From Physcomitrium patens (Eukaryota > Streptophyta > Bryopsida > Funariales > Funariaceae): DNA of 64,000 nucleotides. The stretch covers positions 10,881,660-10,945,659 of the forward strand of contig NC_037263.1 of NCBI RefSeq assembly GCF_000002425.4, written 5' to 3'. Below the pieces are notes generated by a model. It did no database searches. It saw only the letters and a program-made list of their open reading frames with translations, and had not been told where the DNA came from. Position numbers and translations under genes: made by a program. Shown here one piece after another: positions 36,341 through 46,753 of this stretch (position 1 is the stretch's first letter; each line of letters starts with the position of its first letter).

Positions 36341-37667
36341 TGTCGTATGGTGTGATTTGCTATCTAGGAATACACTGGGTATCTAGCTGTAGAGAATGTA
36401 CCTTAAACCTTTATATGATTCTTGTCTTACCTTCCAAAATTCCTTTATTTTTGTATAAAACTCTACATATAATAAAATCCCTTCAAAACATATTTTTCCT
36501 ATGAAGGGTTTTCTTGCCTTGAACTTTAGAAAATCATAACTATTGATCAAACCATTAAGTTTGTTTCAAATTTATAGGATAGGTAAAATATATCCTTAAA
36601 TTTTACCACAAAAAAAACCAATAGAAAATTCACTTCCGATCTTTTGAAATCTAAGAAATCCTAGCAAGCACTCTAAACCCTAATTTATAAGCACTCGAAA
36701 AACTATTTTCCTTATATCTCAAAAATCTAAACTCCAAATTCTACAAAACTTATATAGAAAGCTTTATAACAAGATTATACACAATTTTGGAAATTTTGAG
36801 CCAAAACCTCATCAAATTGTCTAAGATGTAGCTCAAATCACAGGCACAAGTAAATTAGACTACTTACTACCTTTAGATTCCAAGTACTAACTTCAAAATC
36901 CAATAACTCCTTTATTTCAACTTATAATCTAGTAAGTAGTATATTAAAAGTATAGCCGCAATAGTGTTCTCTCCAGTTGTTATTGTCGATCCTCAATTGC
37001 GGTCTATACGCATGCGTTATGCCCAAAAGAGTGATAGTAGGTCCAAAACTAACACCTTAACTTTGAGCACCTATAATTTCTTCATAAAAATCTCAAATGA
37101 TACAAAACTTATACCAAACCATAGCCAAAATTCTAAACCTTGTGACCTTAGCCTTCAAAACTCAAATGGCCTTGAGAAACTAACCCTAATTCCTAATATG
37201 GCCTCGGACAGCCTCCTCAAAGCCCATTGCTCATGATTTTTGATCAATAGGAATGGAGATTTTTATTATTCATCTCCATTCATCTATATTGGTGCCTTAA
37301 TTACTGCCTTTGCTATCAAAATCCTTTTTCAATCCTTTTTCTTATAAGATTTATATAATTTATCATCTAAACACCAAATAAAAGAATCAAAATAAATTTT
37401 TCAATGTCATCAATGTCTAACAAAGGTGACTCTAAATATTTAGAAGTTACTATCAATGAAAACCAATCTTAAAAGCCACTATTAATTTAAAGTTATACAA
37501 ATTCTATAGTAATCTTTTTGAACAAGCTCTTCTTAAGGTAATAATCAAATTATATTCTACAATCAATCAAAATCTACTAACATGGCTCTCACCATATTAC
37601 TTAAAAAATTATATATAAAATACATAATTACATTATTTTCATATAGTAGCCGAACCATAACACGACA
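36341..37667 (-). repeat. Solo LTR N inside element M
   Basis: 1327 bp; the reverse complement of the M LTR family (TGTCGTATGG...AACACGACA in plus orientation). Flanked by GCGG (36337-36340 and 37668-37671). Joining the flanks gives AGAGCGGGAATG, which lines up with the uninterrupted site in element B. Confidence 0.92.
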
Positions 37668-37671
37668 GCGG

Positions 37672-37866
37672 GAATGTAGTGGTACATCAAAGAAGGTACT
37701 TTTGCATGAAAAAAAAAGTATTTTTTGTACAAGTATTGTAGAATTATCTAAGAATGGATTTGCTATCTATATATAACTTATTGATCTACCAAAGTGAAAA
37801 AAAGTTGTGCAAAAATTTGAAAAAGACCTAAAAAGAGTGGGTGTGCTTGATGGAGATGATAAGATA

Positions 37867-37907
<41 letters not shown>

Positions 37908-38130
37908 GACATGTTTGAATGATTTTAGGAAGAAATAAGCTCAAAATATAAGGAAAAAATTGATATGTGGCATTGATTAAGGCCATAAGGAATTCGTGAA
38001 GGTATTAGAGAAGCCTATATTTCTTTATAAACGAAGAAGGAGAAGACATGGATCAAAAAAAGATAATATTGAAAAGGTGATATGACACCGATGACAACTT
38101 TAGTTCTTTTTGGTACATACCAGAAGATGC
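37672..38130 (+). pseudogene. Pol stub and 3' end of element M
   Basis: Resumes the -1 pol frame: about 30 codons to KNGFAIYI, then noncoding or frameshifted sequence, an AT run (37871-37904) where pol is deleted, and a tail (RRRRHGSKKDNIEK-like) equivalent to the acidic integrase tail of B. Confidence 0.6.
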
Positions 38131-38150
38131 ACAGGTTTAGAGGGGGTGGA
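38131..38150 (+). promoter_or_regulatory. Polypurine tract of element M
   Basis: CAGGTTTAGAGGGGGTGGA directly before LTR start TGTCGTGTTG. Confidence 0.9.
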
Positions 38151-39465
38151 TGTCGTGTTGTGGTTTGGCTACTATATGAAAATAATGTAATTATGTACTT
38201 AATATATAATGTACTAAGTAACATGGTGAGAGCCATGTTAGTAGATTTTGGTTGATTATAAAATAAAATTTGATTATTACCTTGAGAAGAGGTTTTTTAA
38301 AAAGATTATTATAGAATTTATATAAATTTAAATTAATAGTGGCTTTTAAGATTGGTTTTCGTTGATAGTAACTTCTAAATATTTAGAGTCACCTTTGTTA
38401 GACATTGATGACCTTTGGAAACTTATTTTGATTCTTTTATTTAGTGTTAATAGCATAAATTATATAAATCTTATAAAAAAAAAGATTGAAGAAGGGTTTT
38501 GGTAGCACAGGGAGTAATTAAGGCACCAATATAGATGAATGGAGATGGATGATGAAAATTTCCATTCCTATTGATCAAAAATCATGACCAATGGGCTTTG
38601 ATGAGGTTGCCTAAGGCCATATTAGAGATTAGGATTAGTTTTTCGGAAATATTCGAGCTTTGAAGGCTAAGGTCAACAATTTTAGATTTTTGACTATGTT
38701 TTTGGTACAAATTTTATATGGTTTGGAGTTTATATGAAGGAGATATAAGTGCTCAAAGTTAAGGTGTTGATTTAAGAGCTACTGTCACTCTTTTTGGTAT
38801 AACGCACGCGTACGGACCACAATTGAGGATCGGTGATATCGATTGGAGAGAGCACTTTTGCAGCTACACTTTTTGCATACTACTTGCTGGATTCCAAGTT
38901 AAGATGAAGGAGTTATCAGATTTTGAAGTCAATAAAAGGGTAGTAAGTGATCCCATTTACTAGTGGTTGTGTCTTGAGCTATATCTTGAGCAATTTGATA
39001 AGGTTTTGGTTCAAAATTCCAAAAAATTTGTAATTTCATGTAAGTAAACTTTTTGCATAATTTTTATGATATTTGAAAATTAGATTCTTGAGATATTAAG
39101 AAAATAGTGCTCAGGTGCTTGTAAATTAGGATTTAAAGCATCTGCTAGGATTTCTTAGATATCAAAAGATTGAGAGGAATTTACAGTTGGTTTTTTTTGT
39201 GGTAAAAGTTAAGGGTGAATTCTACCTATCCTATAAATTTGAAACAAACTATATAGCTAGATCAAGAGTAATGAATTTCTAAATTCAAGACAAGAAAACC
39301 CTTCATGGAATAAATATGTTTTGAAGGAATTTTGTTATATTTTGAGTTTTATGAAAAATAAAGGAGTTTTGGAAGCTAAGATAAGATTCATATAAAGGTT
39401 TAAGCTACATTCTCTATAGCTAGATACCCAGTGTATTTCCAAATAGCACATCACGCCATACGACA
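38151..39465 (+). repeat. 3' LTR of element M
   Basis: 1315 bp, TGTCGTGTTGTGG...CCATACGACA, followed by the ACGT duplication. Confidence 0.92.
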
Positions 39466-39469
39466 ACGT

Positions 39470-39815
39470 GGATGATAACCATAATTGACAAAGAAAGGTG
39501 TTTGTTGAGTGGAAGAATGTACCAAATTATTATATGTAAACTCTGCCAATGGTAAAAGAGTTGTCCAATCATTGTGATGATAGTTGATGGTACATCTCAA
39601 ATACTACTCCAGAACTTAATTTATCCGTTCTGTTTATCCATCAGTTTGATGCAAGATAAGAATGTCTAGAAAGAGCGTCCGATAGACCTTGTTATTTATT
39701 GGCTCGATAAGTGATCTTGAAATTGAATCTAGATAAAGACATGCTCCAACGGGCTTGACGATAATTCAAGACTTGTGCTAATATGAAGCACTAGAGGTTC
39801 TTACGTTTTGTATAC
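39470..39815 (-). pseudogene. Integrase and RNase H pieces of chromovirus F
   Basis: Minus strand 39640-39470 carries the integrase segment matching E at 14710-14860 ([16 protein letters not shown] residues, [26 protein letters not shown]). At 39815-39640 it carries RNase H C-terminal sequence equivalent to 17165-17030 (SWSMSLSRF-type residues, then QGLSDALSRHSYLA). The integrase zinc finger and catalytic core between them are missing, so F has an internal deletion at about 39640. Confidence 0.7.
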
Positions 39816-39819
39816 ACGG

Positions 39820-41152
39820 TGTCGTATGGCATGATTTGCTATCTGGGAATACACTGGGTATCTAGCTGTAGAGAGTGTACCTTAAACCTTTATATGATTC
39901 TTTTCTTAGCTTCCAAAAACTCCTTTATTTTTGTATAAAACTCCAAATATAACAAAATCCCTTCAAAACATATTTTTTCCGCGAAGGGTTTTCTCGCCCC
40001 AAACTTTAGAAAATTATAACTATTGATCGAACCGTTCAGTTTGTTTCAAATTTACAAGATAGGTAGAATTTACCCTTAACTTGTACCACAAAAAAAACCA
40101 ACCGCAAATTCACTTCCGATCTTCTGGCATCTAAGAAACCCTAGCAGACACTCCAAACCCTAATTTACAAGCACCCGAAAACTATTTTCCTTATTTCTCA
40201 AAAACCCGAACTCCAAATGTCATAAAACTTATGCACAAAGTTTACTAACATGAAATTACACATTCCTTGAAAGTTTGAGCCAAAACATCACAAAATTTCT
40301 CAAGTTATAGCTCAAGAGACAAACACTAGTAAATCGGTTTACTTACTACCCTTAGATTGCATGTGCTGACTTCAAAATCCAATAACTCCTTCATTCCAAC
40401 TTGGAATCCAGTAAAAAGTATGTAAAAAGTATAGCCGCAAAAGTGCTCTCTCCAGTCGCGGTCGCCGATCCTCAATTGCCATCCGTACGCGTGCGTTATG
40501 CCCAAAAGAGTGACAGTAGGTCCAAAACTAACACCTTAACTTTGAGCGCCTATAACTTCTTCATAAAAACCCCAAATGACACAAAACTTGCACCAAAACC
40601 TTAACCAAAAACCTAAACCTTTTGACCCTAGGCTTCAAAGTTTGAATGGCCTCGAGAAACTAACCCTAATCCCTAATATGGCCTCGGGCAGCCTCCTCAA
40701 AGCCCATTGGTCATGATTTTTGATCAATAGGAATGGAGATTTTCATCATTCATCTCCATTCATCTATATTGGTGCCCTAATTACTCCCTTTGCTACCAAA
40801 ATCCTTCTTCAATCCTTTTTCTTATAAGATTTACATAATGTATGCTCTAAACACCAAATAAAAGAACCAAAATAAGTTTTCAAATGTCACCAATGTCTAA
40901 CAAAGGTGATTCTAAATATTTAGAAGTTACTATCAACCAAAACCAATCTTGAAAGCCACTATCAAAAGAAATTAAAGTTATAAAAATTCTATAGTAATCT
41001 TTTTAAACAACCTCTTCTCAAAGTAATAATCAAATTATATCCTACAACCAACTAAAATCTACTAACATGGCTCTTATCATGTTACTTAATAAATTATAAA
41101 TTAACTACATAATTACATTATTTTCATATAGTAGCCGAACCACAACACAACA
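39820..41152 (-). repeat. Solo LTR O in chromovirus F RNase H
   Basis: 1333 bp, M family, minus orientation. Flanked by ACGG (39816-39819 and 41153-41156; the next T also matches). The uninterrupted equivalent in element E (around 17165-17185: CGTATATACGGTGACTGG) confirms the insertion point. Confidence 0.93.
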
Positions 41153-42330
41153 ACGGTAACTAGACTTGAGGTGCCTTCTAAATAATGATGCCATTCTTGA
41201 AATGAATCCATGATTGCAAGGAGCTCTTTGTCATGGATCTCATAATTAATCTTGGTTGCTAAAAATTTCTTCGAATAGAAAGCTATTGGATGGAGTTTGT
41301 CATTTGTTCCCATTTATGACAACACGACACTTATAGCAAAATCTAATGCATCTATTTCCATAAAAAATACCTTGGAGAAGTCAACACAATATAAGATTGG
41401 TGCAGAAATAAATTCCTTTTTTAAAACATCAAATGATGCTTCTCCTTCTTTATTCCACTCAAGTTTGTCTTTACAAGTCAAACGTGTAAGTAGAGCTGTA
41501 ACTTGAGAAAAATTCTTCATGAAGATTCAATAGTAATTAGCAAAGCCCAAAAAACATTACACATCTTATATTGTATTTAGAATCTTTCAATCTATGATAG
41601 TTTGAACCTTCTTGGGATCCATCATAAGGCCTTCGTTGGAAATGATGTATCCTAAAAAGTCAACTTGACTAATATGGAATATACACTTTTTCAACTTGGC
41701 ATATAATCCTGTATTTGTAAGTTTCTATAACATGCGACAAACATGAAGCTTATGTTCTTTTATGTTCTTAGAATAAATTAGAATGTTGTCTAAATAGCAA
41801 ATAAGAAAATTATTTAAGAACGCACAAAAAATATCATTCATAAGATATTAAAAAGTCATCGGTACATTCGTGAGTCCAAAAGGCATGACAATATATTCAA
41901 AATATCCATATCTAGTTCAAAAAGCAGTCTTCTATTCATCTCCTTCTTTGATACAAATTAAGTTGTATGCTCCTCATAGATCTATTTTGGTATAGATCTT
42001 TGCTTGATTGAATTGGTCAAGAAGTCTTAAAATCAAAGGCAAAGGATATCTATTTTTGATGGTGATCTTCTTGAATCTTTGATAATCCACACACATTCGT
42101 AAGGATCTGTCCTTCTTCTTCACAAATAAGATAGGAGCCTCGACTGGAGATTTAGAGTGGCATATGAAATTCTTTGCCAAATTTTCATCAATATATTCTT
42201 TTAATGCAGCCAATTCATCCTGTAATAAGCTATAGATTGGTCCAAATGGTGGTTGAGCTCCTTCTTACAAATCAATTGAACAATCATAAGGTCGATGCTT
42301 GGAGAGAATATCTATATTTTTCTTTTCAAA
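41153..42330 (-). pseudogene. RT-RNase H (chromovirus F)
   Basis: RNase H from 41520: [58 protein letters not shown] at 42213-41974 ([42 protein letters not shown]) and 41890-41600 (MPFGLTN-type and the YLDD region degraded). Same order and close similarity to element E, with more stops. Confidence 0.85.
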
Positions 42331-42960
42331 AATGTCTTAGAATTCTTGATATTGCTTAGGAATACTACTCGATGTTGTTTCACCATTAGAAATGGGTGTA
42401 GCATATATAAAAAAGATGATCCTTCTTTTGCAGCATGCATGAAGGCTTTTGCACCTATCAGTAAAGGTTTGGACATACTAGACTTACGTACTTCTACTTT
42501 GCTAATGTAATCTTAGATTAAACTATTAGGAAAGTTAAGGTTACGAGAAATCCAATCTATTTGAGGGTTATATTTTTCTAGCCATGATAATCCTAAAATA
42601 ATTGGATTAGAGGGAGATTTTATTATATTAAATATTACTGCGCTGTTATGATCTTTAATTGCTATATCTTAAAGAATAATTTGATGGATAACATTTTCAG
42701 AAGACAACGAACGACCATCTATGACTTCTACATGTATGGATTTAACTTTCTTCACTAAAGATATTTTTTAATTTTTGATAAAAACTTCATCTATAAAACA
42801 TGCTGAGGCTCCTAAATCTAACAAGGCAAAGACTTTGTGATTATTAGGTCCTAAATATATTTCTATTATAAAACAAGGTGACGGATCTGAGGAGAAGATA
42901 GGACCTTTACTAGGTGTTACATATGATTCCAACTGCACAATTCCTATTGTAGCTGGAGAA
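42331..42960 (-). pseudogene. Protease (chromovirus F)
   Basis: Minus strand VFALLDLGASACFIDE (42780-42850; Ser of DSGA changed to Leu) and PSNPIILGLSWLEKYNPQID (42560-42620). Several stops. Confidence 0.75.
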
Positions 42961-44000
42961 ACTCGTTTTTCGACATATTATCTTCTTTGGTAATTGTGCT
43001 CCTCATTTTATAATTTTGTTGCTTCTTTGGACAATATTGAGTAGTGTGCTTAGCTTCTCTTCAATATAAATACAATCCCTCTTGGCGATGTCGAATCTTT
43101 TCCTACTTTGTGAGAGATTTAAAACGTATCATATCAATTTGTATTGGTTCCAGCTTTGATAAATATATTTTAGAAAATTTGAAAATTGCCGCAATTACTT
43201 GATTTGTTGCTCTTCAACCAAATCTTTATTCTTGACGCCTTTCAAATAAATGATTGTCATATGCAATGGCTTGAGTAATAAATTATTCTAAAGATTCTAT
43301 TTTTGGTATTATTAATTACAAATCTTTCAAGCTATCCTTCAATCCATATCGAAATTAGTTGATAAGTACTTTGTCGTTCGAGTCCATGTCGTAAGCAAGA
43401 TTTTGGAATTTGATAGCATATATAGTGGCTGATCGTGATCCTTGTCGTAAAACTAAAAGCTTGGTCTTTGCTACTCGTTCTTGATCACTTTTTCCAAATG
43501 TGGCCGTAAATACTTCTAAAAATGAATTCAAATCATAAAAGAGTCGTGAATCTTTTTCCATTAAAGGTGCAAACCAAGAGAGATCACTTCTTGATAGTAG
43601 TGTGCCTACAAATCTGACTTATATAAATCCATCAGGATATTAGAAAGGATGCTTGACTTGTTGTAAAAATCCTCAAAATTTTGATCTTGTTCCATCAAAC
43701 TTCTCAGGTATACTAATCCTTGTCCCAATCATACTTGTAGAAGTAAAACTCCCTAGATGTGGTTGTGACGTTGATCTGCTTGCTTCTTTCAACTACACAA
43801 CTTCTTGCTACAGACTCTGAACTTCTTCCATAGGTGTAGGCATAATACTTCCATGATTCACATTAGAAATATGTGAGATTTCCACTCTTAGAGTATTGAC
43901 AAGCTCATGAAGATGTGCAATAGTTGCAAATCTATTCTCACTTCCGATGAGAGTAGCATCCAAAATCTTTCCTTCTATAGACAACTCAAACGAATTCAAA
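42961..44000 (-). pseudogene. Gag (chromovirus F)
   Basis: Starts near 43999 (MNSFELSIEGKILDATLIGS), with capsid-type pieces at 43561-43355 (MEKDSRLFYDLNSFLEVFTA, RQGSRSATIYAIKFQNLAYD) and a degraded zinc-knuckle region near 43050-43080. More decayed than element E's gag. Confidence 0.72.
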
Positions 44001-44193
44001 AGTTAAATTACATGGAGGTAATCGCAACCTCTAAAAACAAATTCAATAAAGAGGAGTAATCTACTTTCTTTAAAGAAAAGATCAATGTTAGAAAACAAGA
44101 TTTTTTATTTAAACATGGATAGTCTGTAATCTTCAAAATATAATAATAGAAGTGAGATAATCCACTCACTTCTAAAACAAGACAAAAATAATA

Positions 44194-44794
44194 TGTCAGT
44201 ACTCTTGTGAAATTGTCAAGGATATGAATCTAAAAAAAAGAGAATCCTCAATACACTCTTCTATCACTGAAGAGAATTAGAAATTCACTCAAAAATTGAT
44301 GTTATATTAATTAGAATGGCTATTGCCAAAAATAAAAAGATTATAAAGTTTTAAAATAAGACTAAGACTAAAAAGGCATTGACAAGAGTGAAGAAGGCTT
44401 CACTCTTGCCTCCATATATATATTATCTAACTAAGAACTACGTGGCGATGTCTTATAAGACCTCCAACATGTGTTGACTTTCCTAGCCACATGTCTTATC
44501 CTACAAGGTAAGTTATCTATATATGCACCACATAGTTGGCTTGTTCCACAAGCTACTACATGGAGGTAACTTGTTCCACAAGCTACTACATGGAGGTAAC
44601 TTGTTCCACAAGCTACCAATATATGGTTAGTTTTTTGGCCAAGTTTCTAACCTACAAACACATCTAAAGTCAAAACCGTGTCTATAAAGCTTCTAAGAAG
44701 CTTCTCTAGAAGACTTTAGGAAATTATTCTATATTTACATACTTCTACTTAATCATATAAGTAACTATTGAGGTAAATATATATGTCCGTGACA
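44194..44794 (-). repeat. 5' LTR of chromovirus F
   Basis: 601 bp, TGTCAGTACTC...GTCCGTGACA in plus orientation. Holds a 32-bp tandem unit (CTACTACATGGAGGTAACTT core, 44540-44625), which the 3' LTR has in fewer copies. Confidence 0.85.
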
Positions 44795-44938
44795 ACTACA
44801 AATATCCTCATTTAAATTAACTCAACAATTTCACAATTGAAAGTCCTTCCATTCTACCCCATGAATCTATTGTGTGGCGTCAATTTAATGAGTGGTGAAT
44901 TTGGGGCTCATATTGAGGTATGGTAGAAAATGATAGAA

Positions 44939-45108
44939 AATTATTTCACTCTTGAAACCACAAGTGATGGTAAAAAAAGAAGATGAAGAATTACTCTACT
45001 CTTGAAACTATAAATAATGGTAAGGAAAGAAGATAGAGAATTATTTTGCTCTTGAAGCCACAAGTGATGATGAAGGAAGAAAATGAAAAGCTATTCTACT
45101 CTTCAACC
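44939..45108. repeat. 50-bp tandem repeat, about 3.4 copies
   Basis: Unit beginning TTATTTCACTCTTGAAACCA at 44941 recurs at 44991, 45041 and 45091 with a few substitutions; the spacing is exactly 50 bp. Confidence 0.9.
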
Positions 45109-45483
45109 ATTACTCCCATGACAAAAAATTAAGTTGTTTTCTAGAGAATCTCTTTCAAAGGTTAATATGTCTAAGTTAGTAAATTATTTTGTAAATGTTT
45201 TGGTTAACTAAGTTATGAGGGATTAAAAACCTATGCATTGTTTGATATCTATGGTGATCACCTTGTGGCAAATGGATGCCAATCATTAGTCCTTTCTATA
45301 AAAGACATTTATTAGAGATCATGAGGGGTGTAGGTTGACTTCTTAATGATAAGTTGTACTACTTGTATGGATTAGCTAGTATGAAGGCTCTTAAATTAGT
45401 TTTTACTTGTAAGTTACCAACAATGGTAATTGCCAATAAATGGCTTGAGGACTTGGGTATATAAGGCCCTCTCAAAGCTTTAT

Positions 45484-45505
45484 TCTCTCTCTCTCTCTCT
45501 CTCTC
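45484..45505. repeat. (CT)n microsatellite
   Basis: Eleven CT units downstream of a TATATAAGG sequence. Confidence 0.9.
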
Positions 45506-45819
45506 ATCTTTGGTTTGAGCCCTTGGTAAAGGTGGCCCATTGAGGCACCAAAGAGTTGTAGTATTTTTATTTGTTATAAACTTATGTTAAAAGTTGTTTG
45601 TTCCATACCCTGCTGGTCCTCTTGGAGCTCACTATTAGTGGGATTAATGTCTTGTTTAGATATGTCCATTGTGTAGGAGAGAGAGAATTAGCAAGGTTAG
45701 GTGAAAGAATCATCAAATTTGGAATTGAAATGAAAAAGTTATGAGAGTTTGAAATTGGAAGGTTTTTTTTTGCTGCTACTGTTGCTCTGCCCTAGTGGTG
45801 GCTGTTGCTACTCTCCCCC

Positions 45820-46045
45820 TGCGCTGTTTTCATCCAGATATGCCTGTTTTCATCTAACTGCACGATTTCCATCTAGCAGTGCTCTTTTCATCCAATTGTG
45901 TTGTTTCCATCTCAACTGAGCCTGTTTTCATCCAATTGTGCTATTTTCATATAGATATACTATTTCCATCTAGCTGTCTTTGTTTTCATCCAATAGCACT
46001 GTTTTTGTCCAGCAATGCTTATTTTCATCCAAATGCTTATTCTAT
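45820..46045 (+). repeat. TGTTTTCATCCA minisatellite, about ten diverged units
   Basis: Core TGTTTTCATCCAATTGTGC with variants (TGTTTTCATCTAACTG, TATTTTCATATAGATAT, TGTTTCCATCTCAACTG) repeats every 18-24 bp. Purine-pyrimidine strand bias is strong. Confidence 0.8.
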
Positions 46046-46294
46046 CCATTTTTTTCTCATCCGACTACTTCTATTTGCTAGTACTTTCTAATTCTTCTTT
46101 TTTCTTATTTTATTTTCTATCACTTGTTCTAAATTAAATGGTAACCATTGCTTAGAAGGCATTATTTGGATAATTATAAATTGATTGATTAACTAACTAA
46201 TCATTAAAGTAATCTCACAATTAATCTCTACTATCTTTCAAACTTATAGTGAAGTTATTTTTCCTCTTAAAATAAAGTAGGGAGGATTTATAGC

Positions 46295-46721
46295 TCACAA
46301 ACTTCATTCTTGAAAAAATTGTGTCTTTTTTTGATAATATTTCTATCTAAGGATGTAAAAAAGGAGAAAAAAATGAGACTTTGAATGAGAAGAGATATCA
46401 CAAGTATGTTGTTGATCATATATAAGATTATGAAAAGATTTTAATTTGATTTGAAGAAGTTCATCTTACACTTTCAAAAGAAAAATCTACATTTGGAATA
46501 AAAGAAATTATCATTGTTGAAAATTTTTATAGATTTTAGAGGAGAAATTTAAATCTAAGCAATGTTGATGCAATTGAAAGAATGACGAATATATGTGACT
46601 TTTTTAATAAAATACATAGATTTTTAGGGACTTGTGTATTTTATCATATATAGATCCTTTATTATGTTCATATAGCAAATCTATTGTATGAATTATGATT
46701 TAAGGATTATTAATTTAAATG

Positions 46722-46753
<32 letters not shown>

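Larger units (their letters stand above)
32675..39465 (+). mobile_element. Ty3/gypsy element M (B-like), pol deleted
   Basis: 5' LTR 32675-33998, PBS, gag-protease, pol stub, PPT, 3' LTR 38151-39465. Flanked by ACGT (32671-32674 and 39466-39469). RT, RNase H and integrase are missing; the gap lies around an AT dinucleotide run (37871-37904). Contains solo LTR N. The two LTRs show about four differences in their first 110 bases by eye, so M is young relative to most neighbours. Confidence 0.9.
30985..44794 (-). mobile_element. Chromovirus F with nested insertions
   Basis: One minus-strand Ty3 element: 5' LTR 44194-44794, gag, protease, RT, RNase H, integrase, chromodomain, PPT, 3' LTR 30985-31531. 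It is split by element M (32675-39465, flanked by ACGT on both sides) and solo LTR O (39820-41152, flanked by ACGG). Removing both insertions joins integrase to integrase and RNase H to RNase H, as seen by comparison with element E. Coding regions have many stops. Confidence 0.85.
44795..46294. other. Noncoding stretch with tandem repeats
   Basis: No gene. Holds a 50-bp tandem repeat, a TC run, a TATATAAGG-type promoter-like sequence (45461) and a TTTTCATCC minisatellite. Ends with GGTAACCATTGCTTAGAAGG (46140-46160), a near match to a motif at 30945. Confidence 0.6.

Noticed and set aside
44431..44619. Repetitive minus-strand ORF with a repeated VVACGTSYLH unit
   Set aside because: It is the translation of the tandem unit inside the chromovirus F LTR; noncoding.
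44939..45108. CRISPR-like array
   Set aside because: Units are contiguous 50-bp tandem copies without spacers, in a plant genome.
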